This document shows, in pieces, positions 34,352 through 43,871 of a stretch of 64,000 nt of DNA. The notes under the pieces were generated by a model. The model searched no databases. It saw only the letters and a list, made by a program, of their open reading frames with translations, and was not told the origin of the DNA. The DNA is from Rhodoblastus sp963804045 (GTDB taxonomy: Bacteria > Pseudomonadota > Alphaproteobacteria > Rhizobiales > Beijerinckiaceae). Numbering within the stretch: position 1 is the first letter of the stretch; each line of letters begins with the position of its first letter. A program made the position numbers and the translations under genes. Where the stretch lies: NCBI GenBank assembly GCA_963804045.1, contig CAWDOR010000009.1, positions 1-64,000 on the forward strand, written 5' to 3'.

Positions 34352-35047
34352 TCATTTTCGTCGAAATCGCTGTCTTCGGCGAGAATGTCTGGATGGAACT
34401 CGGAACAATTCGCCCGCCAGCGCCCGGGTGACGGGACGGCCGCGGGCAAGGCCCTCACGATCCAACGCCGCGACCAGTCGCGCGGCGGCGGCGAAGGAGC
34501 GCTCCATGCGCGCGGAGAGATAATCCACCATGGTCGCCTCGACGCGAATCTGCCGATCGTCGAACAGTTTGAAAAGAATCGCGCGCAAGAAGTTTTCGTC
34601 GGGCGCGACGATCTCGGCATGTGTCATGCGCCTCAGCCGCGACAGCAGATCGGCGGTTTTGAGGCCCCAGAGGTCGGGCGGCGCTTGAGCGGTCAGCATC
34701 AGCGCCACGCCGCTTTCCGCGAAAAGATTGATCAGGTGGAACAATTCCTTTTCCGGCGCCTGTTCGGCGTCCTCGATCAGCAGCGCTTTTTCCTGGGCCA
34801 GCACCGGCGGGCTCTTCGGGTCCAGTTCGCTTCCCGCAAAAATCCGGGCGCCGGCGCGGGCCGCCCAGATCGCGCCCAGATGGCTTTTGCCGGCGCCGGC
34901 GGGGCCGGTGAGCAGCAGCATGTTGCGCGGCCAGTCGGGCCACAGCCGCACCAATGCCAGGGCCTGGGCGTTGGAGGCGTCTTCGAGGAAATCCTCCGCG
35001 CCGAAGCGCGGGTTCAAATGCAGGTCGAGCGGCAATTGGCCGTTCAT
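34352..35047 (-). CDS. hdaA: DnaA-related regulatory inactivator (Hda/HdaA)
   Basis: A 231-residue AAA+ protein homologous to the DnaA ATPase domain; it promotes DnaA-ATP hydrolysis with the beta clamp after initiation. It has an N-terminal clamp-binding motif (QLPLDL, residues 4-9), Walker A (GPAGAGKSH), a Walker B-like segment (ALLIEDAEQ) and sensor/lid motifs (LLSRLRRM). The C-terminus is basic (SRHSRRRQRFRRK), while a neighbouring frame gives an acidic tail (PDILAEDSDFDEND), so a late frameshift is possible. The start overlaps the perM-like stop by ATGA. Confidence 0.88.
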   Translation of the reverse strand: MNGQLPLDLHLNPRFGAEDFLEDASNAQALALVRLWPDWPRNMLLLTGPAGAGKSHLGAIWAARAGARIFAGSELDPKSPPVLAQEKALLIEDAEQAPEKELFHLINLFAESGVALMLTAQAPPDLWGLKTADLLSRLRRMTHAEIVAPDENFLRAILFKLFDDRQIRVEATMVDYLSARMERSFAAAARLVAALDREGLARGRPVTRALAGELFRVPSRHSRRRQRFRRK

Positions 35048-36150
35048 GTCTGATCGAGTTCCATGCCGTGGAACAAAGCGCTGCTCTTGTAGCGCCGCGC
35101 CGCGAAGCGGACCAAAACGCCCGCAGCCGCCGCCACGGGCACGGCGAGGATCATGCCGGCGAATCCGACCAGGCTGGCGAAGGCAAGCAACGCGAACATC
35201 AGCCAGACCGGATGCAGGCCGACCGAGCCGCCGACCAGTTTCGGCGTGATAATATTGCCTTCGAGCGTGAGGCCGGTGATCACCACCGCCATGGCGAGGC
35301 CGAACAGGCCGAGGCCCGGCCAGCCCTGGACAATGGCGACCACGGCGGAAAACACCAGAGCCGTCAGCGAGCCGACATAGGGAATGAAGCTGAGCAGACC
35401 GGCGGAGAGTCCAATGAGAAAGCCGAAATTCAGCCCTACCAGCGTCAAGCCTATGCCATACCACAGGCCGAGAAACAGGCAGACCAGCGATTGTCCGCGC
35501 AGAAAGCCCGAAAGCGCACGGTCGATTTCGTCGGCCAGTTCGAACACGGTCGGGCGATAGCGCGGCGGCACCAGGCTGCGCAGGGTGCTGACCAGCTGGC
35601 CCCAGTCGAGCAGCAGATAGAAGGTGACGACCGGGGTGATGACGACGAGCGTGACGACGCCAACCAGCGCCTGGCCGCCCGCCCAGATGCCTTTCAGGAA
35701 ATTGCCGAACCATTGCACGCCCTGGCCGACGAAATTGCCCAGGGACTTCTGGATGGATTCATTGGCGTTGGCGCTGTCGAGGCCAAATCGCTGCAACCAG
35801 TCGCCGCCATATTTCTGCAACAACGCCCCGGCTTCGTCATTGACCAGAACTTGCAATTTTGACGCATAGACCGGCAGGCTCTCGGCGAATCCGACCAATT
35901 GCCGGCCGAGAATCGGGCCGAGCACTAGAATGACGATGCTCAGCAGGATGACGAAGACCAGCAGGATCACCATGGTCGCCAGGAAACGGCTCAAGCCCAG
36001 TCGTTGCAGCTTGCCGGCGACGGGATCGAGCACATAGCCGAGCACCAGCGCGGCGATGAAGGGGGCGAGCACGCTGGCGAAAACATAGAGGCCGAACGCC
36101 ATCAGCGCCAGCATCAGCAGCCAGAAAGCGATCTGCCATTCTATCCGCAT
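35044..36150 (-). CDS. AI-2E/PerM-family membrane protein
   Basis: A 368-residue integral membrane protein with about eight helices. The family pattern is clear: an N-terminal TM pair (WQIAFWLLMLALMAFGLYVF), a large amphipathic periplasmic-type region (about 60-150), and C-terminal conserved helices (FIPYVGSLTALVFSAVVAI, GVLVRFA). Members act as small-molecule or sodium/proton transporters; the substrate here is unknown. It lies between pgsA-like and hda genes, a common arrangement in alphaproteobacteria. Confidence 0.88.
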   Translation of the reverse strand: MRIEWQIAFWLLMLALMAFGLYVFASVLAPFIAALVLGYVLDPVAGKLQRLGLSRFLATMVILLVFVILLSIVILVLGPILGRQLVGFAESLPVYASKLQVLVNDEAGALLQKYGGDWLQRFGLDSANANESIQKSLGNFVGQGVQWFGNFLKGIWAGGQALVGVVTLVVITPVVTFYLLLDWGQLVSTLRSLVPPRYRPTVFELADEIDRALSGFLRGQSLVCLFLGLWYGIGLTLVGLNFGFLIGLSAGLLSFIPYVGSLTALVFSAVVAIVQGWPGLGLFGLAMAVVITGLTLEGNIITPKLVGGSVGLHPVWLMFALLAFASLVGFAGMILAVPVAAAAGVLVRFAARRYKSSALFHGMELDQT

Positions 36151-36169
36151 CCGACCGTCCTTTGCGGCG

Positions 36170-36719
36170 TCACGCCGTCATATGCTTGACCCAGCGCTTG
36201 AAATAGGCCGCGAGCGAGGCCAGCGTCAATGCCGCGACCAGAGCGACGCCGGGGACAAACCATGGCGCCTGGGGAAAACCGAAGGCGAGCGAGCCGAGCA
36301 GCATGACCACAAAGGCGATCTGCGCCGCCGTATTGGCCTTGGAGAGGAAGTGCGGCTTGATCCGCATGGGCATGTCCATCACCCAGCACCAGCAGCACCG
36401 CGCCGACGATCATCAGATCGCGCGACACCACCAGCAACACCAGGCCGAAAGGGACCAGGCCGACCGCCGCCAGCGTGATGTAATTGGCGACCAACAGCGC
36501 CTTGTCGGCGAGCGCGTCGAGATAGGCGCCCAGTTCCGAGCGCAGGTCGTAACGCCTGGCGATCCAGCCGTCGAGGGCGTCGGAAATGCCGGCGATGAGG
36601 AAAATCGCCAGCGCCCCCGACCAGTTGCGCGCCACGATCATGTCGACGGCCGCGGGAACCAGCACCAGCCGCGCCAGACTGATCAGATTGGGCAGAAAGG
36701 CAAACCAGGCGCGGGACAT
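36170..36719 (-). CDS. CDP-alcohol phosphatidyltransferase, frameshifted
   Basis: The start MSRAWFAFLPNLISLARLVL at 36719 leads to the family signature DALDGWIARRYDLRSELGAYLDALADK (D-G-x2-A-R-x8-G-x3-D-x3-D), which binds Mg and the CDP group. Near 36380 the frame is lost; another frame continues the protein as VMDMPMRIKPHFLSKANTAA and two more membrane helices to the stop at 36170. Total about 180 residues, with five or six helices. It makes phosphatidylglycerol phosphate or cardiolipin-type lipids. A one-base sequence error is the simplest explanation, as the flanking genes are intact. Confidence 0.8.
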
Positions 36720-36918
36720 AAGGCGGAAATCCAACAATCGCGACCGCTGCCTGGCTCCCCCTCGCGCGCGAAGCGGGTGAGGGAGGAAAGGCGGCTTGCG
36801 CCTGAATATGCGGCGCGCCGCCCGGCGCCGCAAGGGCCGGCGGCCAAATGTCCCAACCCCGCCTTGCCAGCTTCGCCCCAAGCGGCTAGAGCAGGCGCCA
36901 AAAGCAGAGGAACTCCGC

Positions 36919-37992
36919 ATGACCCAGGCCGGCGACAAGCCCGCAGGATTGACCTATGCCCAGGCTGGCGTCGACATCGACGCCGGAACGCGCATGGTCG
37001 ATCTGATCAAACCGCTGGTGCGCGCCACCCGCCGGCGCGGCGCCGACGCCGAAATCGGCGGCTTTGGCGGCTTGTTCGACCTCAAGGCCGCCGGTTTTAC
37101 CGATCCGATCCTGGTCGCGGCCAATGATGGCGTGGGCACCAAGGTCAAGATCGCCATCGAATCCGGCATTCACCACACGGTCGGCATCGATCTCGTCGCC
37201 ATGTGCGTCAACGATCTTGTCGTTCAGGGCGCCGAGCCTTTGTTCTTCCTCGATTATTACGCCACCGGCAAGCTCGTGCCAGAGGTCGGCGCGCAGATCG
37301 TCAAGGGGATAGCCGCCGGCTGCCTGGAAGCCGGCGCGGCGCTGATCGGCGGCGAAACCGCGGAAATGCCTGGCCTCTACGACGGCGAAGACTATGATCT
37401 CGCCGGTTTCGCCGTCGGCGCCGCCGAGCGCGGCGACCTTTTGCCACGCGGCAATGTGCAGGCGGGCGATCTGGTGTTCGGTCTGCGTTCCTCCGGCGTC
37501 CATTCCAACGGCTATTCGCTGGTGCGCAAGATTGTCGCCCGCGCCGGGCTGGGCTGGGACGCGCCCGCTCCCTTCGTCGATGGCAAAACGCTGGCCGAGG
37601 CCTTGCTTGAGCCGACCCGCATTTACGTCAAGCCGCTGCTCCAGGCGCTGCGCCAGACCTCGGCGATCAAGGCGCTGGCCCATATCACCGGCGGCGGCTA
37701 TCCGGAAAATATTCCGCGCGTGCTGCCTGACGGCCTGGGCGTGACCATCGATCTCTCGTCCGTGCCGGTGCTGCCGGTGTTCCGCTGGCTGGCGGCCGAA
37801 GGCGGGGTCGCCGAGCGCGAAATGCTGCGCACCTTCAATTGCGGAATTGGCATGATCGTCATAGGCGCCGCCGGCAAGGCGGAAGAGGTCGAAGAGGCCT
37901 TGCGCCACGCGGGCGAAAACCCGGTGCGTCTCGGCGCAGTCGTTCCGGCTTCCGGCGAACGCGTCGTCTATGAAGGAAAACTGGCGCTGTGA
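36919..37992 (+). CDS. purM: Phosphoribosylformylglycinamidine cyclo-ligase (AIR synthase)
   Basis: A 357-residue ATP-dependent enzyme of purine synthesis that closes the imidazole ring to AIR. It carries LTYAQAGVDIDAG, the glycine-rich ANDGVGTKVKIA, the metal site GGETAEMPGLY and the C-terminal NCGIGMIVI. I chose MTQAGDKPAGLTYAQAG at 36919; the longer frame upstream is Arg/Pro-rich. Its TGA overlaps the GTG of purN, so the two are translated together. Confidence 0.96.
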   Translation: MTQAGDKPAGLTYAQAGVDIDAGTRMVDLIKPLVRATRRRGADAEIGGFGGLFDLKAAGFTDPILVAANDGVGTKVKIAIESGIHHTVGIDLVAMCVNDLVVQGAEPLFFLDYYATGKLVPEVGAQIVKGIAAGCLEAGAALIGGETAEMPGLYDGEDYDLAGFAVGAAERGDLLPRGNVQAGDLVFGLRSSGVHSNGYSLVRKIVARAGLGWDAPAPFVDGKTLAEALLEPTRIYVKPLLQALRQTSAIKALAHITGGGYPENIPRVLPDGLGVTIDLSSVPVLPVFRWLAAEGGVAEREMLRTFNCGIGMIVIGAAGKAEEVEEALRHAGENPVRLGAVVPASGERVVYEGKLAL

Positions 37993-38645
37993 GCCGCAAA
38001 CGCACGGCCATTCTGATTTCCGGACGCGGCTCCAACATGCGTTCGCTGGTCGCCGCCGCCACGAAGGCCGATTTTCCGGCTGAAATCGCGCTGGTCCTGT
38101 CGAATGTTCCCGACGCCGCCGGCCTCGATTTCGCCAAGGCCGAGGGCATAGAAACGGCTGTGGTCGATCACAGGAGCTTCGGCGGGCGACGCGAGGATTT
38201 TGAGCGCGCAATGCAGGCCGTGCTTGTGGCGCATGGGATAGAGCTGGTGTGTCTGGCCGGCTTCATGCGCCTGCTGACGCCCTGGTTCGTCGAGAACTGG
38301 CGCGGGCGCATGCTGAACATCCACCCGGCCCTGCTGCCCGCGTACAAGGGGCTGCACACCCATGAGCGGGCTCTGGCCGATGGCGTCAAGATCCATGGGG
38401 CCACCGTGCATTTCGTCGTCCCGGACATGGATTCCGGGCCAATTGTCGCCCAGGCGGCAGTGGCCGTGCGCGCCGACGACACGCCTGACATTTTAGGGGC
38501 CCGTGTTCTCGAACAGGAGCACAGGATCTATCCGCTGGCGCTGAAACTGGTCGCCTCCGGCGCGGCGCGGGTCGAAAACGGCCGCGTCGCCCTGACCGCC
38601 GAACCCACCGCCGCCCCGGCTCTGCTCTCGCCCTACTCCATCTGA
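37989..38645 (+). CDS. purN: Phosphoribosylglycinamide formyltransferase
   Basis: A 218-residue enzyme that formylates GAR with 10-formyl-THF, two steps before PurM. Catalytic residues are visible: Asn and His in MLNIHPALLPAYKG, His in HGATVHFV, and Asp in DMDSGPIV. The N-terminal ILISGRGSNMRSLV is the phosphate loop. It starts at a GTG overlapping the purM stop. Its last bases overlap the end of the convergent FIST-type gene by 13 bp. Confidence 0.95.
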   Translation: MSRKRTAILISGRGSNMRSLVAAATKADFPAEIALVLSNVPDAAGLDFAKAEGIETAVVDHRSFGGRREDFERAMQAVLVAHGIELVCLAGFMRLLTPWFVENWRGRMLNIHPALLPAYKGLHTHERALADGVKIHGATVHFVVPDMDSGPIVAQAAVAVRADDTPDILGARVLEQEHRIYPLALKLVASGAARVENGRVALTAEPTAAPALLSPYSI

Positions 38646-40612
38646 CGCAATTGCGCGATTTCGCGCTGGATCTCGCTGGCGACGCCGCGCTGCTTGGCCG
38701 CCAGTTGGCCCAGACCGTCGAGCGTGCGATCGATCAGGCCGGATTGCGAGAACAGCGATTCCACCTGTTCGATGGTGGCGCGGGCGCGCACCTGCTGCGC
38801 CTCGAACTTTCCATGCGTGGCGTCAATGATCGCGCCAAGCTGGGAGAGGGACTGCTCCATGCCGCCGATCGAGCCGTGGGTCTGCGCCAGGGTCGACTTG
38901 GTGTCGGTGGCGAGCTTTTTCACTTCCGACGCCACCACGGAAAAACCGCGCCCGGCGTCTCCGGCGCGCGCCGCCTCGATCGTGGCGTTCAACGCCAGAA
39001 GATTGGTTTGTCCGGCGATATTGTCGACGGTGCGCAACACATTGCGCAAGCCTGACATGGAATCGGCCAGATTCTTGAACTGCGTGCTCAGCCGCGCCGC
39101 GCTGTCGTCATGGCCGGCGTCGCCTCCGTCTGCGCCATTGCAGATCGCCGCGCGCACCCGCTCCATGGCCTCGCGCATTTCGCCGGTCTTTTCCAGTTCG
39201 GTTTCGATCTGATCGACGAAATCGAGCTGTCCGGCCATGCGCGTGATGATCGCCGAGCGGAAGCGATTGAGCATATGCGCCTGTTTCAACGCGCTCTTCG
39301 TGAAGTAATTGACGAAGCGGGCGTAATGGACCGGGAAGGCGTCGAGGAATTCGTCGCGATAGCCGCTCCGGTCGGCGAAAAAGACGATGGCGCTCAGCGT
39401 CTCGTTGACGTTGATGCCGAAAAGTTCGCCGAAGGTCGAGAATCCCGCGGCCGGCGCCTTCCAGAGATTGTTGATCCGATCGAGCGCCGGCCCATTGTTA
39501 AGTCGGCGCAGGATGCAATCATTGAGGATCAGACCGAGCGGCTCGGGCTTGCCGCGCAAGAAGGCCTGATAGTCGGAGCTTGTCTGGCCGGCAAAATCCG
39601 TCGCCTTGAGCAGCAGCAATTCGTCGCCGGGATTAATGTCGCAAAAGAAGCTGATGGCGCCCTTTTCCAGGTCGATTCCCGCCACCGAGCGGACGAAAAT
39701 CTCGCCATCGATCTCGACGCCGAACGTATGGCCGGCGAGCCGGCCTGGCACGTCTTGCGCCTTGCATCCCAGGCCCTGCGCCAGGGCTTCGACGAAGGGA
39801 ATGACATCGGCGCCATTAGCGGTCAGGGCGGCGCGGGCCACGCGGGTTTCAGGGCTGGCGTCGATGATGGTGAAGCTTTTTCCGGTCTTGGCGAAATTCT
39901 GGCTCTTGAACACGCCGTAACGGCGTCCCTCGGCCATGCGAATGAAGGCGACCACCGCCTGGCCATGCAGAGGCTGGCCATCGAAAACAAAAGTCTCCTT
40001 AAAGTCGAACTTGCCGCCGGCCGAACCGCCGACGAACAGGCAGGGGAAGCGGCCCGTGCGATAAACGGCCTCCATGAGAAAATTCTCGGAGGCCGACACG
40101 CCATCGACCAGGGTCAGGGCGAAAACCCTGTTGGCCTCGATGGCGAAGGACGGCGCGATCCCGTTCAGACCGGCGGCGATTTTCTCGACGCGCGCCTCGT
40201 GGGCCAGGGTCGGCGCGCCGGCGGCCAGATCGGCGTTGTGCAGGGGAACGCGATGGATGGAGACTGCCTCGAACAGGTCGGGCGGGAAAATCTGCACGCT
40301 CAGGCTCGACCAGCGGTCGCCGGTGGGGCGGTAGAGGCCTGAAGAAGCCGAGCAGAGCTCGCCCGCGGTCGAGACCGCCAGCAACGGCGCCGAACCCGCC
40401 AGGTTTTTCAGACGCGCGGCGACCTGGGCGACGTCGACATGGGGCGAGATGAAGGCCAGCACCAGCGCGGCGGGACGGCCTGCATAGGAAAAATCTTCCG
40501 CCGACAGGCCGCTCAGTCGGTCGTCGCTCTCCTTGACCCGCACCGGCAGCGGCGCGGCGGTTTCGATATTCAGGGTCGCATCAAGCGCGACGGCGAGAGT
40601 ATTCGTGGACAT
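38633..40612 (-). CDS. FIST-domain soluble methyl-accepting chemotaxis protein
   Basis: A 659-residue protein. FIST-N (about 30-240) and FIST-C (about 240-400) form a presumed ligand-binding input, then a linker, then an MCP signalling hairpin (NIAGQTNLLALNATIEAARA and RGFSVVASEVKKLA, about 545-590). No membrane segment is visible, so it is a cytoplasmic chemoreceptor or signal protein. FIST domains are thought to sense small ligands such as amino acids. No chemotaxis genes are nearby, so which array it joins is unknown. Confidence 0.85.
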   Translation of the reverse strand: MSTNTLAVALDATLNIETAAPLPVRVKESDDRLSGLSAEDFSYAGRPAALVLAFISPHVDVAQVAARLKNLAGSAPLLAVSTAGELCSASSGLYRPTGDRWSSLSVQIFPPDLFEAVSIHRVPLHNADLAAGAPTLAHEARVEKIAAGLNGIAPSFAIEANRVFALTLVDGVSASENFLMEAVYRTGRFPCLFVGGSAGGKFDFKETFVFDGQPLHGQAVVAFIRMAEGRRYGVFKSQNFAKTGKSFTIIDASPETRVARAALTANGADVIPFVEALAQGLGCKAQDVPGRLAGHTFGVEIDGEIFVRSVAGIDLEKGAISFFCDINPGDELLLLKATDFAGQTSSDYQAFLRGKPEPLGLILNDCILRRLNNGPALDRINNLWKAPAAGFSTFGELFGINVNETLSAIVFFADRSGYRDEFLDAFPVHYARFVNYFTKSALKQAHMLNRFRSAIITRMAGQLDFVDQIETELEKTGEMREAMERVRAAICNGADGGDAGHDDSAARLSTQFKNLADSMSGLRNVLRTVDNIAGQTNLLALNATIEAARAGDAGRGFSVVASEVKKLATDTKSTLAQTHGSIGGMEQSLSQLGAIIDATHGKFEAQQVRARATIEQVESLFSQSGLIDRTLDGLGQLAAKQRGVASEIQREIAQLRQME

Positions 40613-40734
40613 GGCCTGTTCCCTCGGGCTGGCGCTTTCTGGCCCCGTTCGTTAGCAAGACGCCATATTCTGCCTATAATGCCAGCCTTGCCTCGGGCTG
40701 GCGGACCGGGTCCAACAATGTTGCGGGAGGAAGA

Positions 40735-41436
40735 ATGATCACGCTTTATATATTTGGCCCCTATTTCGGCCTGCCCGACGGCAGTCCCTTCGTCACCAAG
40801 GCGATGATCCTGCTGAAACTGGCGGGACTGGAGTTTTCCGAAGACCGGGGCGGCTATTTCAAGGCGCCCAAGGGCAAGCTGCCCTATATTGACGACGCCG
40901 GCGAGAAAATTGCCGATAGCACGCTGATCCGCCTGCATATCGAGAAAAAATACGGGTTCGACTTCGACGCCGGACTGAGCGCCGAACAGAAGGCGGTGGG
41001 CTGGGCGGTGGAGAAAATGTGCGAGGACCATGTTTACTGGCTCGTCCTCGGCGACCGCTGGCTGGATGACCGCAATTTTCGCAAAGGGCCGGCGCATTTC
41101 TTCGACGGAATTCCCGCGCCGATCCGGTCGCTCATCCGCTGGCGGGCGCGCGGAAATGTCAAGCGCGACGCTTGGGGACAGGGGCTTTCCCGCCACAGCG
41201 CCGGTGAGCACGCGGAAATTGGGCGGCGCGCGATCCAGACGATCGCAACCTTGCTGGGTGAAAAGCCGTTTTTGTTCGGGGAGCAACCGACCGGCGCCGA
41301 CGCCACGCTCGGCGCATTTGCGCTCGCCGCGCTTTGCCCGGTTTTCGATAGCCCGCTGCGCGACGAGGCGGAAAGCGCGCCCAATATTGTCGCTTATGGC
41401 GCGCGCATCCAGGAACGTTTTTTTCCGAAGGCGTGA
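40735..41436 (+). CDS. Glutathione S-transferase-like (Tom37/metaxin-like) protein
   Basis: A 233-residue protein with an N-terminal thioredoxin-like GST domain (MITLYIFGPYFGLPDGSPFV, then KLPYIDDAGEKIADSTLI, with the cis-Pro and the Ser for the gamma-Glu of glutathione) and a helical C-terminal domain (ADATLGAFALAALC). The catalytic Cys/Ser position is not clear. Similar proteins are annotated as GST-like or metaxin-like with unknown substrates. It diverges from the FIST gene; GGGAGG lies just before the ATG. Confidence 0.8.
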   Translation: MITLYIFGPYFGLPDGSPFVTKAMILLKLAGLEFSEDRGGYFKAPKGKLPYIDDAGEKIADSTLIRLHIEKKYGFDFDAGLSAEQKAVGWAVEKMCEDHVYWLVLGDRWLDDRNFRKGPAHFFDGIPAPIRSLIRWRARGNVKRDAWGQGLSRHSAGEHAEIGRRAIQTIATLLGEKPFLFGEQPTGADATLGAFALAALCPVFDSPLRDEAESAPNIVAYGARIQERFFPKA

Positions 41437-41440
41437 CATG

Positions 41441-41464
41441 AAAAACCCGCCGGGAAACGGCGGG
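41441..41464 (-). terminator. Rho-independent terminator for hppA
   Basis: CCCGCCG (41446-41452) and CGGCGGG (41458-41464) form a 7-bp stem with loop GGAAA, followed on the minus strand by TTTTT. Confidence 0.75.
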
Positions 41465-41478
41465 CTCGCAAGATGTTG

Positions 41479-41512
41479 GAAGGCCGGGCTCGCGCCCGGC
41501 CTTCGGATTTTT
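41479..41512 (+). terminator. Rho-independent terminator for the GST-like gene
   Basis: GAAGGCCGGGC and GCCCGGCCTTC form a perfect 11-bp stem around a TCGC tetraloop, then GGATTTTT. It reaches the hppA stop codon on the other strand. Confidence 0.75.
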
Positions 41513-43649
41513 ACAACCCCTGATGCGCCAGGATGGCAAGCAGCAGCAGCGCGACGATATTGGTGATCTTGATCGCGGGATTGACCGCCGGGCCGGCGGT
41601 GTCCTTGTAGGGGTCGCCGACGGTGTCGCCGGTGACCGAGGCCTTGTGCGCGTCCGAGCCCTTGAGGTGTGTGACGCCATCCTTGTCGACGAAGCCGTCT
41701 TCGAAGGATTTTTTGGCGTTGTCCCAGGCGCCGCCGCCCGAGGTCATGGAAATCGCGACAAACAAGCCGTTGACGATCACGCCAAGCAGCGAGGCGCCGA
41801 GCGCGGCGAAGGCCGAGGCCTTGGAACCGGAGATCAGCAGCACGCCGAAATAGACCACCAAAGGCGACAGCACCGGCAGCAGCGAGGGGATGATCATCTC
41901 CTTGATCGCCGCCTTGGTCAGCATGTCCACGGCGCGCCCATAGTCGGGACGCTCCGTGCCGTCCATGATGCCCGGCTTTTCCTTGAACTGCCGGCGCACT
42001 TCCTCGACCACCGAACCGGCCGCGCGACCCACCGCCGTCATGGCGATGCCGCCGAACAGATAGGGGATCAAGCCGCCGAAGATCAGGCCCGCCACCACAT
42101 AGGGGTTGGAGAGATCGAAATCGACCTTTCCGACATCCTTGAAATAGGGCAGGCCCTGATCGATGAAGGTCCGGAGGTCATTGGTATAGGCGGCGAACAG
42201 CACCAGGGCGCCGAGGCCGGCCGAACCGATGGCGTAGCCCTTGGTCACCGCCTTGGTGGTGTTGCCGACGGCGTCGAGCGCGTCGGTGCTTTGCCGCACC
42301 TCCTTGGGCAGACCCGCCATTTCGGCGATGCCGCCGGCGTTGTCGGTGACCGGGCCGAAGGCGTCGAGCGCGACGATCATGCCGGCGAGGCCGAGCATTG
42401 TGGTCACCGCGATCGCCGTGCCGAACAGGCCGGCGAGCTGGTAGGTGGAGATGATGCCGGCGACGATGACCAGGGCCGGCAGCGCCGTCGATTCCAGCGA
42501 GACCGCGAGGCCCTGGATGACATTGGTGCCGTGGCCGGTGACCGAGGCCTGGGCGATGGACACCACCGGGCGCTTGCCCGTGCCGGTGTAATATTCGGTG
42601 ATCCAGACGATGGCGCCGGTCACCGCGAGGCCGACCAGGCCACAGACGAACAGATTGGCGCCGGTGACCGCATGGCCCGCGACTTCGCCGATCGAGCCCC
42701 AGCCGATGACGAACTGGGTGGCGATCGCCAGACCGACGACCGACAGGGCGCCGGTGGCGATCAGGCCCTTATAGAGCGCGCCCATGATCGAATTATTGGC
42801 GCCCAGCTTGACGAAATAGGTGCCGGCGATCGAGGTGACGATGCAGGTGGCGCAGATCGCCAGCGGGTAGATCATCGCCGAGGTCAGGATGTCCTTGCCG
42901 GCGAAGAAGATCGAGGCGAGCACCATGGTGGCGACCACCGTCACCGCATAGGTCTCGAACAGATCGGCCGCCATGCCCGCGCAGTCGCCGACATTGTCGC
43001 CGACGTTATCGGCGATGGTGGCGGGATTGCGTGGGTCGTCCTCGGGAATGCCGGCTTCGACCTTGCCGACCAGATCGGCGCCGACGTCGGCGCCCTTGGT
43101 GAAAATGCCGCCGCCGAGACGGGCGAAGATCGAGATCAGCGAAGCCCCGAAGCCGAGCGCCACCAAGGCGTCAACGGTCTCGCGATCGCCGACCTTGAGG
43201 CCGAGCGGGCCAGTCAGCACATAGAAATAGACGGCGACGCCGAGCAGGGCCAGGCCTGCCACCAGCAATCCCGTGACCGCGCCCGCCTTGAAGGCGATGT
43301 CGAGGCCGCCCGCCAGCGACTTGGTCGCGGCCTGCGCCGTGCGCACATTGGCGCGCACCGAGACGTTCATGCCGATGAAGCCCGCCGCGCCCGAGAGAAT
43401 GGCGCCGATCAGGAAGCCGACGGCGGTCTTGCCGCCGAGCAGGAAGAACAGCACGGCGAAAATGACGACGCCGACGATGCCAATCGTGATGTATTGGCGT
43501 TTGAGATAGGCCTGCGCGCCCTCGGCGACCGCGTCGGAAATTTCCTGCATGCGCGCCGAGCCGGCGTCCGCCGCCAGCAACCCCTTGACGGTTACGGCGC
43601 CGTAGACGACCGATAGCAGGCCGCCCAAAATAATCAGCCAGATTGCCAT
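41511..43649 (-). CDS. hppA: Proton-translocating membrane pyrophosphatase (K+-independent type)
   Basis: A 712-residue integral membrane pump with about 16 helices that couples pyrophosphate hydrolysis to proton export. The active-site signature is DDPRNPATIADNVGDNVGDC with GMAADLFETYAV. The residue that separates ion dependence is Lys in GNTTKAVTKG, as in the K+-independent group (K+-dependent enzymes have Ala there). The C-terminus carries KGSDAHKASVTGDTVGDP, also conserved. Full length and without frameshift. It lets the cell use biosynthetic pyrophosphate for membrane energy. Confidence 0.95.
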   Translation of the reverse strand: MAIWLIILGGLLSVVYGAVTVKGLLAADAGSARMQEISDAVAEGAQAYLKRQYITIGIVGVVIFAVLFFLLGGKTAVGFLIGAILSGAAGFIGMNVSVRANVRTAQAATKSLAGGLDIAFKAGAVTGLLVAGLALLGVAVYFYVLTGPLGLKVGDRETVDALVALGFGASLISIFARLGGGIFTKGADVGADLVGKVEAGIPEDDPRNPATIADNVGDNVGDCAGMAADLFETYAVTVVATMVLASIFFAGKDILTSAMIYPLAICATCIVTSIAGTYFVKLGANNSIMGALYKGLIATGALSVVGLAIATQFVIGWGSIGEVAGHAVTGANLFVCGLVGLAVTGAIVWITEYYTGTGKRPVVSIAQASVTGHGTNVIQGLAVSLESTALPALVIVAGIISTYQLAGLFGTAIAVTTMLGLAGMIVALDAFGPVTDNAGGIAEMAGLPKEVRQSTDALDAVGNTTKAVTKGYAIGSAGLGALVLFAAYTNDLRTFIDQGLPYFKDVGKVDFDLSNPYVVAGLIFGGLIPYLFGGIAMTAVGRAAGSVVEEVRRQFKEKPGIMDGTERPDYGRAVDMLTKAAIKEMIIPSLLPVLSPLVVYFGVLLISGSKASAFAALGASLLGVIVNGLFVAISMTSGGGAWDNAKKSFEDGFVDKDGVTHLKGSDAHKASVTGDTVGDPYKDTAGPAVNPAIKITNIVALLLLAILAHQGL

Positions 43650-43871
43650 ACTTCCTGCCCCTTTTATGACCGCTTATCGCAAAACACCGGATCGCTCCGT
43701 CGCCCCTGGAAACGGATTCCGAATTATCTTCGCGGTTCGGCGCCGAATGTTCCACAAAGCCGCTTTATGGGCAATGCGGCATGACCGAGGGAATGATCGT
43801 AATAAAGTCGGTTTTGGTTGATCGAGATCAAAAATGACCGGCGGCGGCCCCAATTTGGGGGTGAAAAACGG

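Noticed and set aside
41523..43616. Plus-strand ORF (697 codons) opposite hppA
   Set aside because: Exact antisense shadow of a fully conserved pyrophosphatase; His/Asp/Gly-rich and motif-free.
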